A program made the translations under genes and the position numbers. The notes below the pieces were generated by a model, which worked only from the letters and a program-made list of their open reading frames with translations, was not told the DNA's origin and ran no database searches. Positions 22,880-35,408 of a DNA stretch of 64,000 nt are shown in pieces; position 1 is the stretch's first letter; the number at the start of each line of letters is the position of its first letter. The stretch is from Datisca glomerata. Its lineage: Eukaryota > Streptophyta > Magnoliopsida > Cucurbitales > Datiscaceae. The stretch is taken from NCBI GenBank assembly GCA_003255025.1, contig QANY01007889.1, positions 1,006,203-1,070,202 on the forward strand, in the 5' to 3' direction.

Positions 22880-25010
22880 AGAGAGAAGCTTGGTCTTTCT
22901 TCTAGAGATGTTGGTTTTTTCACCTTCTTATTTCCCTCCGCTACATGTGATGATTTTAGAATTTGACTTTTCTTAACCAACCATCTTTTCCTTACCTTTT
23001 TTGAAGATGCACATTTTCTCTTTAGATCCTTAACTAGCATCGTGTCTTCTTCTTGTCCAATGTTTCCTCCTTGTTCACCATCGTTATTTTCATCATTTTT
23101 TCTTCATTTTTATCATCACCCTTATCAGCAACATCATGTTCATCTTTTGGTTCTTTTTCTTGGTCAACTTCATCATCTTTGTCTTCTTCCTCTTGTTCAT
23201 TATCCTACATTCATTTTAAGATGTGTTAGTAGTCATATACACTTTTTACTAGCCGTCAATAATTTTGTTACCTTTTGTTGTTGGTCAGCTTCTTCTTTGT
23301 CCATTCTTTGATGCCATTTGACATTGTAGACAATGTTGTGTATATCAAACGTAGATGCTCATTCATTTATGTATCCTCTCCTTCTTTGCTTGTTCCTTCT
23401 ACCTTGCCCTCTTTTACGTTGTGGTCGTTGTTCAAATGAATCTTCTTCATCTGATTCAACATCAACTGTCTCTCTTTGTACTAGTTCCTTTTTTTATTAG
23501 CCAATTGTCATAAGGAATGAAACCATGTATGCCGAGTCAAATTCTTACTCCGTCGGGTTCATGGGAAAATCATGTGTAGTTTTTTAATTATTTTGTTAAA
23601 AAAAGTTAGTGAAGCGAATTTTGAATTTAATCGTAAATAAATTTATTTACTTGTAAATAAATTTGCATACTCTGTCGGTGTTGAATAATATGTTTGCTAG
23701 GTTCTTCCATGTTGGCTATTTATGTTATTCCCAGTTACATATTCTTGAAATTTTTGTAGCAATCCTTTTTGCATATTGATTTCATTTATTTGAAATGCTT
23801 GGGATTACCTCATACACCTAAGCAATAAAGGCATACGGGAATCCCCTTACCCTATATCCTTGGGCTTCGACATGATTTTCATAATCCTTGATAAATTAAA
23901 TTGTCAACTCGTATGACTGCCTCTCCTATGGATATTTTTCAAACATGTTATCATCGTTAAGAATGTCAATGTGTTGAAAGTCAATCTTTATACTTTCTTG
24001 CATTCCCAATATAAATTTTCCAAGAAGTAGACTTTTTCCATTTCCAGCTTATATTTCTAGGTTCTTTTCATTGCATTGAAGGAGAAGGCAAAGTTTTTCC
24101 TTGTAATTGATTTTACTCTAGGGAAAAGAGCGTCTCTCAACTTCCCTATTAGTAGTCCCCATTTGCAAATGAAAGGATATTCACCACAATTCAACCACGT
24201 TACTAAGGCGAATTCCTTTAGTCCAAAGTTTATCACGTTTCCATCTAGGTTGAAACATATTCCATCTATTTTCCCCACATTTCGGCACTGCCTTCTAACC
24301 AAATGCATCAGTAGTTATGAAGGGAAGCTCTAGATACCGATGTCGAGCAAGTGTCTGAAACATGAATCCTTGAAGGCTTTTGTTGTCGGCCATTTAAAAT
24401 TTTCTTTAATGTTGATAGGATGGACATGCTGGAATAAAGATTGACCATTTGCTTTATTTTCCACATGCTTGGCAGCACAAGTAGTGGGTTGTCCTACAAA
24501 GGTAAATATCTTATATCAATACATTAACTAAATTATTGACAGTTATTCTTTATGATTTAGAGATGATTTACCTTTGATTTGTAAGCATCGTCATCCTCTT
24601 CTTTCCCAGATTTTTCTCATACAGCTTCTTTTACTCAACATCATCAAATTCATTATCTTCTTCTTCTTCATTGATATTCTCTTACTCTTCATCATTATCT
24701 TCATTTTTATGATCAGTTTCTTCCTCCTCGTGTTCTGTTGATTGCGTTTCCATTATTTCTGGTGTTTGTTATGTGTTTGTTAGTTGTGTTTCCATTTCTT
24801 GCGTTGTTGGCTGTGTGTCTGTTGTTTGTGTTTCAAACAATTCTTATGATTGTGGTAGCTGTTCTTCACGTTGTTGTACTTCCTTTGTCGTTGTCCTACG
24901 TTTTTTGTTCTTTTTTACGAGTCATAGATCTTGTTCGACGTGATGGTCCTTCTAGCTGCTTTTGTGTTTTTTGCAATTGTCTTAACTTGAGATATCGTCA
25001 AGCATAACCA
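22880..25010 (-). pseudogene. DUF1985-type (Ulp1-associated) transposon gene remnant
   Basis: On the minus strand a threonine/glutamine-rich and then acidic segment (25010-24590) is followed by an intron-like gap with GGTAAATC donor (near 24571) and TTTGTAG acceptor (near 24496). Then comes a block with FKDSCFRHLLDIGI and, at 24308-24057, LVRRQCRNVGKIDG and GLKEFALVTWLNCGEYP. This is the DUF1985 signature, usually found with Ulp1-like cysteine proteases in plant transposons. Degraded DUF1985 sequence continues to about 23600, and a lysine-rich block lies at 23060-22880. I saw no Ulp1 catalytic triad. Next to a MULE transposase, this recalls MULEs that carry Ulp1-like genes. Confidence 0.65.
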
Positions 25011-26716
25011 ACATAATTATAGCTTACATAAATTTATATTTTGGAGCCAGTATATAATCTATATACTATCTATATCTAACTTATATACATTACGCATAGT
25101 AACTATGTTTAATGTTTTAGATTTTTTTGGTATTCATAAAAAAAAGGAAATCACAGTACTTCTGGTAAATTTTTACATATAGGAGTATTCTATACATTTA
25201 CCTAAAAAATTTCTTTATTCATTGTCCATACAAACTAAACAGACTTAATGAAAGATTAGATTAGGTAACTAAATTAGATACTAGCAATATGTAGTCAATA
25301 GATTTATTGAAAACGCATAGTCAATTTGCATATAGCCATAATCAAAACTTCATTCTTAATCTAGTAACTATTTTATGGACCTCTAATAAAATGTATAGAA
25401 TTTTTTGTCATACCTTTTTTGTTTCTGGAATTCGTAGCAGGTTATTTATTCTGTAGAAGCTTCTTATTTATTTTCATGGATTATTGTTGGAGATTAGCTT
25501 TCATTTTATCCCTGATGTCGTGGAGGTTAGATCAATGGAGTGCGGAGTCGTGGGTATACAAAGGTTCTATTTTGAAAAGGAAAGGGTTTAAGTTGATAAA
25601 CTGTATAGTTATAATCGGACGGTCTACGTTCTTAGTCTTATACACGTGTGAATAATCGAAGTGTATCTGTTTTATTTTTTATTTTGTCTTTCCTGTTTTT
25701 CTCTTTCCATTTAAATGCAATATTTCAATTAATTGGTTTTAAATTAGGCGGTCTACAGTTACACGTGTTCTTGGGCCTTTTTTACACATAAATGTAGCGC
25801 GTGTTTCGGCCTTTCTTGTTCTCTTTCCATTTAAACGCACATTGATCGGGTATTATCCAGATTTTCACGATCCTAAAAACCACTAATAATATATTTATCC
25901 AAATTAAACTTCCATCAAATCTCTTTTTGTTATTAGGTTTGGACTTTCGGGGTCAATTATTTGGCTTGAAAATGTTTTTTTTTTGCCTGGAAATATCAAA
26001 ATGGGTTTCCTAAACTGTGGCGGGGGCCGCGACAACATTGTTGTGAAAGAAAGTTGAGAGAAAGCTTCATAAGAAGGCATATATTGGAAGAGAAATATGA
26101 CTAAATTATTTAGAGAACAAGAAAAAATCAGAAGAGAGAGGCAGAGAGAGAAAATTGAAGAGAGAAAGAGGGCATTAGAAGAGGACGACTTGAGGAGAAT
26201 AGGGTAGAAATTGTAGTTTCTCGATTTTTACAAACATGACCATCATTTTTCTCTTGAAATTTTGAAGTTTCTAGACATAAAGAGTTATGAACTTATCCTT
26301 ATTATAGCATTAATTTAGTATATGGGTAAAATTGTAAAGTGATATTCTGTTTACAACATTTTCACAATTATACCATAACATTCCCAACTGTCACCAAACA
26401 CGATAATCTTAACTTTTCAGATATATACTTCCTCACAATCATATTCCAGTAATCTTATTTTAAAAATTATTTGCTCAATTACTTGCACAAACTTTATTTG
26501 CTTTACCCTTATAATATTTGAAAGTAGTAGAGAAATAGTTAACATATCAACACTTACCATAACATTTTTATTTGTACTAGACATAGAATCTTAATTTTCT
26601 AAATATCTTACTTTTTAAAAATCATGCTCAAACAATTTTATTCTAAAAATCAATTAATTTCATCTCCTACCTAATTATCTTTCATTTTGGGCCCCAAAAT
26701 CAATTACCCCTATAAT
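25011..26716. other. long AT-rich stretch, no gene seen
   Basis: No coding region, RNA gene or repeat family is supported. The phrase TTCTCTTTCCATTTAAA occurs twice (near 25701 and 25819). A purine-rich segment with GAGAGA runs occurs at about 26100-26200. Confidence 0.45.
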
Positions 26717-26766
26717 ATGTGAGGATTATTCTACATATTATAAAATATGTAGAATAATCCTCACAT
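26717..26766. repeat. perfect 23-bp hairpin with 4-bp loop
   Basis: The arms 26717-26739 and 26744-26766 are exact reverse complements (ATGTGAGGATTATTCTACATATT on the left, written as two pieces: ATGTGAGGATTATTC then TACATATT). The loop is ATAA. It may be the centre of a small foldback element, but outer borders are not evident. Confidence 0.85.
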
Positions 26767-27455
26767 TTTGGGCTTGTAATGGGATTTTCTAGAATCGTAA
26801 AGTAATCAAGCAATAAGAGATGAATAGAGAGAAATAGAGATAAGAATGCTTGTTGTTTTGTATTTGATTGTCCCTATTGAGGTCATCAGTCTCTATTTAT
26901 ATACAAAATTACATTTATTACTCTTAATTCTACTTTTTTGTTGTGCCTTTTGTCGAGCCATTTTTGGGGAGGTTAAGATTCACGATCGAGCCTTTGGAAA
27001 AGGTTTTTTTGGAATATTCTTTTGTAACCACTTCTATCATCCAATGGTCCTTTATGTCCCACATATCTCTTATTTGACGTTCAGTCCAGTTCTTGTTACG
27101 TTTTTCTTCGTGACATTAATATACTGCTCATTGACCCACATTACACTCTACGAAATCCATTTGCTGATATGTAATGTGAGTGATTGCCTGCCCAAAAACC
27201 TAAACGTATTATATCATCATGTCTTTCCATGCTACTTGGGGATACGTGATACACGCTTCCCATACATCTTTTTGATAATGCTAGCGTCAGTAATAGATAT
27301 TCCATTTGCAACGGTTGCTTCTGTTCAATTCCCGTTACGTTTTCATCATATCATTTCACTTCAGCGCGCTTTTCATAGCCATTTTGTCTTTTCATTTTGT
27401 TTTTTGAGCTTTGAGTGAATTTATTCTTCATCTCAAGTTTGTGCTTTATTTATAG
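26767..27455. other. unresolved block, possibly LTR-like
   Basis: The plus strand has a 190-codon hydrophobic reading frame (26846-27418). It shows no recognisable domain or codon bias and is probably chance. Features such as TATTTATATACAAAA (near 26894) and a GCAATAAG motif would fit part of an LTR. The block interrupts a copia RT at its right edge (about 27455). Confidence 0.35.
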
Positions 27456-28917
27456 GACCAAATTCATCTCAAAGCCAAATGTAGGGATGTGCACGGGACA
27501 GGACGGGATGGTTTTTGAGAATTTTTGTTCCTTCCTGGCCCAGTTTTTGAGCATTTTTAAGTGCTGATCGGGATGGGACAATTTTCTTCAAGTCTCACCC
27601 GTCATGTGTTGAGGAAAAATCCCGAGCGAGACGGGACGGCGGTCAGGATGGGACGCGACATGTATTTTGGGTAAAAAATTTAAAGGTTAAAAATTAAAAT
27701 TGGTTTAAAGTTCAAAAGATTAAAAATTAAAAAATTAAAAATTTAAGGGTCAAATTTACAAAATAAAAAATTAAAATATTAGGCTATTTATGAAAAATCA
27801 GGACGGGACAGGACAAGTCGGGATAAAAAATTTTGTCCCGTGTCCCGTCCCGCTCAGTTCGAGACGGTTTTTCAGGATGAGACGGGTTTTTCGGGACGGT
27901 TGCATAGCCCTAGCCGAATGAGATGGACACTTGATGAAATTTAAAATATCATGATCGTAATTCTCGTTTGAGTCCATTGATGGATTTCTTAAGTTTGCAA
28001 ACAATATTCTTTAGGAGAGAAAGTCCCTATATCCATCTAACGTAGCTTAAGATTGAATACGCCATCAATGTCATTATAGTCCTGAAAGAGTCTTTCACAG
28101 AAATCAGAGAGAAAATCTATTTATAATCGATGCCTTCTTTCTGTGTAAAGCCCTTTACGACCAGACGAGTCTTGTATCTTTTCACATTATCTTTTTAATC
28201 CCTATTGGTCTTAGAAAACCATTTGCAACTAATGGGTTTTATACCTTCTGGTAATGGGACAAGATCCCACGCGTCATTGTCCTTCATGGAATTAATCTCC
28301 TTATTCATTACATCAATCCACTTCTAAGAGTTAAAACTTTTCATGGCTTGATAGAAGTTGATCGAGTCATCTTCCATTATTCCAATGTCTACCTCATGCT
28401 CTTGGAGAAATACAATGTAATCATCTGGCACTGCACTTCTCCTCTCTCTAGTGGATCTCCTTAATGGCATAGGTCCTTGAGGTGCTAGAGTTTGTTCTTC
28501 CAGAATAATTTCTTGAATGGGAGGTTCTGCGATATTGTATTGATGTGTTGTGTCATAAGCAATGTCATATGTGCAATCTTGATGAATGTTAATAACACAT
28601 GTGGGAATATTAACATATTCCTCCTGAAATACAAAATCTCTAACCGTATCTCCCCATGCAAACTCGGCATCCTCAAAGAACCGGGTATTTCTCGTCTAAA
28701 AAATCAACCTAGTTATGGGATCATAAAACTTGTACCCCTTGGATCTTTCAGTGTATCCAACAAAATAGCAATTCACCGTCCGTAAGTCTAATTTCTTTTC
28801 ATTAGGCCTATAAGGCATTGCCTCAACTATATATCCTCAAACGTGCAAATGCTTTAGACTAGATTTCTTACCAGTCCAAAGCTCATATGGGGTTTTGAAA
28901 AGCGTTTTAGTTGGAAA
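27456..28917 (-). pseudogene. copia integrase C-terminus and RT N-terminus remnant
   Basis: Reading leftward from 28917: KTLFKTPYELWTGKK, EAMPYRPNEKKLD, YFVGYTERSKGYKFYD and FFEDAEFAWGDTVRDF (the end of integrase), then a linker with PLRRSTRERR and VPDDYIVFLQEHE, then RT blocks KDNVKRYKTRLVVKGFTQ and KKSINGLK, ending in a KFHQVSISFG block. The hAT MITE lies inside that last block. A few codons (FGFEMNLV) remain beyond it. The gene is broken by stops. It would continue naturally into the fragment at 6922-8400. Confidence 0.82.
27482..27912. mobile_element. hAT-type MITE (431 bp)
   Basis: The element begins TAGGGATGTGCACGGGAC and ends with the inverted partner TAGGGCTATGCA read from the other strand (10 of 12 match). 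It is flanked by 8-bp direct repeats, GCCAAATG (27474-27481) and GCCGAATG (27913-27920), one mismatch. Length of target duplication, ends and the many GGGACGGGAC subterminal motifs in both orientations fit non-autonomous hAT elements. It has no ORF. Confidence 0.85.
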
Positions 28918-29560
28918 TGTTAGAAACACGGCGCTCGCACGGCGGAGGTGTGGTGGTATTTAAAAAATTTATTAAACAACAAATCGTATGTTTTTTGATA
29001 AAAATGAAAACAAGCGCGACACAACAGATTTAAAAAAAACTTTTATTGAAAACTCTTTTCAATCAGGATCCATTATATATTTATATATTAAATCTAAGAC
29101 ATACATAGTTAGGAATCATATACCTCTAATAGTCTATATCAAGCGTCTTCACAAACCAACGATCCTGCATTCCCATGAACAACGAACTTCGAGATCCACA
29201 TCAAGATCTTCCAAGTCAATCCTTAAACGCACTAGGACGTGTGTAGGCACATAGAATAATTCAAAGACACTTTTTCTATCTCTAGATATACTCAACGCAT
29301 TAGATCTATAGATTTATTGTGAAAGATTAATTTAGTGAGATAATCCCCTGAGAGAATACGATGATTATTCTTTTAGAGTTTTTATTAATTTTTTAATCAC
29401 AGAGAAAATCCACCCTGATAGCAACTGTGTTCTCAACCGATTCTCTAACTAAGATCATTAGAATAATATCTATATATTTTTTAGATAATAATATATCATA
29501 TTTTTAGGGATAAACTGAAAATAATAATTAATTTCAAAATTACCATTACAGTGGGACCCA
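28918..29560 (-). repeat. outer part of copia 2 3' LTR
   Basis: Starts TGTTAGAAACACGGCGCTCG and aligns with 18830-19510 of the copia 1 LTR (shared AAATTTATTAAACAA, CAAGCGCGACACAA and CGCACTAGGACGTG). To the left is a copia pol of another copy; to the right the match stops and RT begins within 100 bp. Confidence 0.85.
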
Positions 29561-29649
29561 CTATAATTTGTGCACAACTGTAGTGCCATAATACGATCTA
29601 GATCATTTTGTGTTTATGAGATCGTAGGATCGGATGATGCTACGATCCA

Positions 29650-31420
29650 GGTCGCGAGTTTAACAACATTGTGCTCGAAGCCATACGATTTAATAATTTC
29701 ATCAAGGGTAAGATTCTAAGATTTAGATATTTCTGTTAATCCATAAATTGATTTAAACAACTTGCATACTTTCTGATCTTACTCATTTTTCACGAACTCA
29801 TTCTGGTTGCATCATATAGATGCTTTCTTCAAGAGAGTTATTCCAAAAAGCTGTCTTGACATCCATTTTATTTCATACTTTTAGCATGCCAACGGGAGAG
29901 AATGTCTCTTCATAATTGACTCATCCCCTTTGTGTATAGCCTTTGGCTACCAACCATGTCTTGAAAGTCTCTACTTTCACATCTGCACATCTTTTCTTCT
30001 CGAAAATCCATATACATCCAATGGGCCTGACATCTTCAAGTGGATCTACAAGTTCCCAAATAGAATTGGAATACATCGATTTCATTTCTTGGTTCATGAC
30101 ATCTTGCCATTTCTCCTTTTCAAGATCTTCCATCACCTCTTTAAAGGTTAATGGAACGTCCTTATCAGTGTCAGATACTAGGACATGTGCCTTTAGTTCA
30201 TAGCGAATATGTTGTCTTACAACTCTCCCACTACGACGTTGCAATGGGATTTCCTGAATAGGAAAAGTTGTTGATGTGGTTTGTCGTTTATCAGTTAATG
30301 ATGAAGGTGGTCTGATCTCATTGGATGTTGATTCTTCGAGAATTACTTTGCTCTGAGTTTTATAGTTTTTCATATAGTCGTGTTCAAGGAAAATTTCATT
30401 TGTCGATACAAACACATTTTTATTCTTTTGACTATAAAAGTACCCACCTCTTGTTGGAGCATAGCCAATAAATATACACATTTCAGACATTGAGTTTAAC
30501 TTTCCAGTCTTGGGTCTAAGAATGTGAGCTAAACACCCTCATATACGGAAATGACGTAAACTAGGTTTGGAACCATTCTATAACTCTAAAGGTGTCTTGC
30601 TTACAGACTTAGAAGACACTATATTCAAATTGTAGGTTGTCATTTAAAATGTCTATCCTTAGAATGAGAGTGGTAGTGATGAGTTGCTTAACATCACCCT
30701 AATCATATCCAATAAGGTTCAATTTCTCCTTTTTAAAACTCCATTTTACTGTGGCATTCCGAGTGCTGTGAGTTGAGATAAAATACCATATTCCAGCAAG
30801 TAATCGTTGAATCTTAAATCCAAGTATCCACCACCTCGATCTGATCGAAATGTTTTCAAAGATTTACGTAATTGCTTTTCAACTTCGGCCGTGAAGTATT
30901 TAAACTTTTCAAAATTTCAGGCTTTCTATGCATTAGGTAAGTATAACCATATCTAGAGTAATCATCAATAAATGTAACGAAATACTCATACGCACCTCTA
31001 GCTTGAATATTGATCGGTCCACATACATCACTGTGTACTAGTTCAAGTGGTTCTTTGGCCCTTTACAGGAAATGTCTCTTGGTAATTTTACCCTCTAGAC
31101 AAGATTCACAAACTGGAAGCATCTCAACTTTTAGTTCTCTCAGAACACCATGCTTTGTTAACCGGTTTAATCTATCTAGATTAATATGTCTCAGCCTAAG
31201 ATGTCATTGATACGTGTCATCATCATGAGAAAGAAATCAAATTTCTTAAAAAATCATGAATAAAATAAACATTGTTCAAAACAAGAAAATTATTTTCAAA
31301 GCTTAAACAGACTGTCCCCAATGCTTTTGCTGACTCGAGCGCACCATTGCCAACTCTCATTATCACCTCTACATCAGCCAGCTCCCTTGACGAATTAAGC
31401 ATCTACAAATAAAAACATAC
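29650..31420 (-). pseudogene. copia 2 RT, integrase and protease remnant
   Basis: From right to left: the protease tail (ELADVEVIMRVGNGALE and LNNVYFI, about 31400-31220), integrase with DRGG and LSQLTALGM (near 30850-30780) and KPSLRHFRI, and an open stretch of 189 codons (30490-29921) with CIFIGYAPTRGGYFY, linker LQRRSGRVVRQ, then EKWQDVMNQEMKSMYSN and AKGYTQRG at the start of RT. RT continues in broken frames to KSIYGLTE near 29740 and stops at the LTR junction. The catalytic YVDD region and RNase H are missing. Confidence 0.85.
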
Positions 31421-31470
31421 ATGATTAGTGTATCCTTAATCAAATATCCAGGATTACAAATCATATTCCA

Positions 31471-32060
31471 TTAAACAAGTTCAAGTACAAGTAAATCATA
31501 TTTACCTTTCTTTTTCAGCTCGGAGAAGTACTTGTCATAGTTTCTCTTCCATTGACCTTCAACTCCACAATGGAAATATTTTCCCTTGGTTATTTCTTTT
31601 TGAAGTTGTTGTCTTTCTTGTCCTTCTTGGCCTTTAGGTAACTTCTCAGCTTTCTTTCTTTTATTATTCTTACATTTGTCCTCACCGTTGTTCTTCTTCC
31701 TTTTGTTACTATTAACAACAGTGGAAGAAGGCTTTTGCTCAGCAACATTTGCCTCGCCCTCTTTAGTCATACTCTTATTGAGTGACCCAAAAGTCTACAG
31801 TTTTTTTTTGTTGAATTGTAACTTATTCATAACATCTATGGTAGCCCCTGAATCTATGATCCAAGCATCATATTTGTCCCGAACATTTTTCACGGCATCG
31901 TCAATGAGTTTTTCAGAATACTTCCCAGTAAGGATAAAATCGTGGTTCTCACATATAGCATCAAATTCGAATTTTATTTTCCATCTTATAATGTTATCAC
32001 CATTGAGTTTTTCGAGTGCAAGAAAATAGGAATGGGGTAGCGCATGGTAGATTTAATAAT
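31471..32060 (-). pseudogene. copia 2 gag with internal deletion
   Basis: The gag start reads KLNGDNIIRWKIKFEFDAIC and ILTGKYSEKLIDDAVKNV, then jumps (near 31860) to the distal gag phrase VMNKLQFNKKK, so the middle is deleted. The 31770-31471 stretch gives the basic tail and a damaged zinc knuckle (KYFHCGVEGQWKRNYDKY; one Cys remains) followed by KKKGKYDLLVLE. The match with copia 1 gag at 16695-17010 covers the N-terminus. Confidence 0.82.
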
Positions 32061-33940
32061 AATTGAAAAATATAACATACATCATTCAATATAATTGAAA
32101 TAAATATCACGAAAGTAAAGGTGATGCATGAATGCAACATATCAAACATATAAACTTAACAATTACTAATCCACGGTAAGACAACCTAACAAATAATGTG
32201 CCGCCTTAAGGTCAGTTAGATTAAATTTAAACTGCCTATGAGACATTCTCATCCTTTTTAATTAAAACTCAAATATCTCATATTCTCTCTTTTAACAATA
32301 AGGTATCGCTAATTTGGTCAAGTCACAATTATCCACTAAAAAACTTAATTGTGATTTTGTGAGTGTAACTCATTATTTCAGGTTCCGTTACTTGATTTAG
32401 AATATATCGCCTTAGAGTCGATCAAATCTAAACTACATCACTTAGTCATATCTTCTTAAAAATTTTAACCTTGATATTGATACAGTTCGAAACCTTCCTT
32501 ATGAGGATGAAAACAAAGTCATCTCAAGGCCTTCTTTGTATCTCACGGTGTTGTACTAATAATAGAGACCATATGTTACATTGACATGTCATCCTTCTCT
32601 CACTCACTATTTTATAATTAATGTGTTTCTATATAACTAATCAATTAATTCTAAATTAATTGCTAGTTAAAATATAATATGAATGTAAAATTAATTATTA
32701 ATCTGATCTTATTGGTCTAAGTTCATTTAATCTTCTAAAGAGCCTAAGTCAAAATTGAGTGAACTTAGAAAAACTAATTAATTACATTTCTAAAACTATA
32801 ATAAAATTCTTTTAATAAAGTTGGTTATCCTAAATTTTATTAAGGCCTTTAGAGTGATGTGGTTATCAAGTTTTAACTAATTAAAACCTAGCAGTTTACA
32901 TGCAATTGATTTTTTAAAACAATTCACATAAACATATTAGGAAAGTCCTAATCAATCATGTTTCTACTAATGAGATGCATGATTAAATAAAACTGTGTAG
33001 GGTTTCATATATGACATGTGATCGACTAATGCATGTTCATGTTATCAATCAAATCAGTAAATATATATTTAATAATTAAATAAACAAATGATGATTTGAG
33101 TGACTATTGAGCATTTTCAAATTACAAGCTTTGAAAAATAAAAATAATTACAAAAAAAGACTTCATACATATTTCCCAAATGGCCCCTTCTCCACCAGAG
33201 GTCCATCTTCGTAATCTTCAAGCTTTGATCAAAACCCTTTTAATTAGGATAAACTATTTTTCCTAATTAAATAGTCTCATTAATTATCCTTTTAAAATTA
33301 ATTGAATTTGGTAGTAAAAAATAATTTGATGACTCTTCAAACTTAAGTCAAACCCAATCAATTAATAAGTTTTAATTAAAAAAATTAAAATCAATAATTA
33401 TCATTTTAAAAATCAAATTTTAAATTTTAAAATTCAAAAATCAAAAATCAAAATTCAAAGTTTCAAAAATTCAAAATCAAAATTTAAAAGATAAGGTTAT
33501 GATTTGGGTTTTCACGAGACATCGTAGGGATAGGGTAACACGGTATCAGGATTTCTGTAAAACATACCTTGTAGTAACAACAATTGCCTCTGACGATAGG
33601 ACTCTCCCACTATAACCCCCATCAACCACCGCCGACGTCCTTCATGGCGGCGGTGCCACTGTCGGTGGCAACGCGAATGTCAATATTTCCGGCGCCGTTG
33701 CCGACGCCAGAATTCCTTTAGAATCCCTTCGTCGTTCGTCCCGTGCATTCTTCTTCTTCTCATGGTCGGAATTTTACAACATGATATACAAAAAAACTAC
33801 AAAAAATCCTTTGCCCAAACCGGCTTACACAATATCTAAGGAAAAAATAAATAACAAAGTCTAAACCTAAAAGTCACCATACAATTAATGATTCATCATT
33901 AATCATATATTCAAAAAACAAACCATTCATTCATTCATAC
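32061..33940 (-). other. leader of copia 2
   Basis: Matches the copia 1 leader 17011-18750. It contains AT-rich repeats (33380-33490, AAAATTCAAAA type) and a GC-rich island (about 33600-33720). No gene is supported. The primer site and the first about 80 bp next to it are deleted. Confidence 0.7.
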
Positions 33941-33944
33941 AATA

Positions 33945-35407
33945 GTCCCACGTCTGACTGTAGTGCCACGTGACACTATAGTAGTCCATGTCAATCTCTA
34001 ATTCAAAATCAATGATTTACATGTAGCAGTCCAACATGCCACATGATAATTTCTACAAACTTATTATTTATTTTAATCAGATAAATATCTAGATTTTAGT
34101 TAATTAAAAAAATTAACTTATCTGATCATCCATATCAACTAGCTTATCTGTTAATTTTAACAACAAATTTAGTTGATTGAAATTTTGAAATATTATCTCA
34201 TAATAATTAAACATTATTTAATTTCATAAATTATATATATTGTCTTACTTATCGGTTAACACAAAATTAATCGATATTATTATTTAATGATGATTTCTGA
34301 AAATTATATTCAATAATTCAATTAATTAATTTTTAAGTAATTAATCATGCATAATTATCTCACAATTATATATTTGTCTCAGAAATATAATTCATTTTGC
34401 AAGTCAATCATTTTCGCATGTCCTAAAATATTCACATAGTAGGCTGTATGGTACAGAGATAACTTGAGGAGCATTGACCCATAATCCTAAGCTCCAATAA
34501 ACCATATTATTAATTAAACTATTTAATCAGATAATCTTATTTAATAATTCCATTATTACTCCACTATAAATATGGAATTGCACTTTTAGAGATTACATAA
34601 TGTATTTACAGAGTATTCTCGTGTATTCTATTGATTTAATCATTTCATGTAGTTCTATACTCCAATTACCGTTTTATCCATCTTATTACCTCTTGATCCT
34701 TAAGTACCATTAATTCAATAGTGAATGACTAATTTATAATCCTATTATAAATTTAAGCTCAATAATCATTTAGTTACAGAATCAACATTTAAGAGAATCA
34801 ATATACGATCCGTTAAGGAAGCTTGGATTCTAAATCTTACAAGATCATGTTCCCAGCCATCTATATCACTGAATCTCCAAAACAAAAGTTAGTAACATGT
34901 TTTACAAACAAACATTAACGAGTGAATCAAAATATCCAGTAGACATGCATATAAGTTCATGACTACTCAGGATTCAGACTAATATGTAAATGATCATCAG
35001 ATTGATGAGTATTAAATATTTATGATAAACGGTAAGTTAATAAAGATATTAATCCACATATGACCTGTCATATATAATCTTATCATATAAAGTACATTCA
35101 CTAAGATGTCTATGTAGTTATCCGAATCTAGGTCACATACATTCATAATACTTAGTGAACCGTACTAGCAACCATTCATTAAAGATTTCATACTTTAATA
35201 TGTTGTCGACAATTTTATTCATTATCTATGACCTTAATATTCTCGTACTTATACAAGATCATAGTCTCTCATGAATGGATATAGAATTTTCAGATATTTA
35301 CATAAATTATTCAATAATAATTTAAAAGAACAATTATAAAAAATGTGATTTCATTAATTTCATATTAAAATGTCAAAACACATGTTTTGAAGGCACTACG
35401 GCCAACA
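33945..35407 (-). repeat. right part of copia 2 5' LTR
   Basis: Aligns with 19500-20931 of the copia 1 LTR (shared ATTATTACTCCACTATAAATATG, given here only as landmark pieces ATTATTACTCC and ACTATAAATATG; and AAAGTACATTCACTAAGATG). It ends GCCAACA at 35407, directly against a MULE transposase sequence. Confidence 0.85.
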
Positions 35408-35408
35408 G

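Larger units (their letters stand above)
28918..35407 (-). mobile_element. Ty1/copia element 2, minus strand, with internal deletions
   Basis: Same family as copia 1. In plus coordinates: left part of the 3' LTR (28918-29560), RT to protease (29650-31420), gag (31471-32060), leader (32061-33940) and the right part of the 5' LTR (33945-35407). Two deletions explain the structure: one joined the middle of the 3' LTR to the middle of RT, the other removed the primer site and the inner part of the 5' LTR. All ORFs are broken. Confidence 0.82.

Noticed and set aside
26846..27418. 190-codon plus-strand ORF, hydrophobic
   Set aside because: No domain, irregular composition and no support from context; AT-rich DNA with few stops explains it.
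31676..32029. 117-codon plus ORF
   Set aside because: It is the shadow of the minus-strand copia 2 gag.
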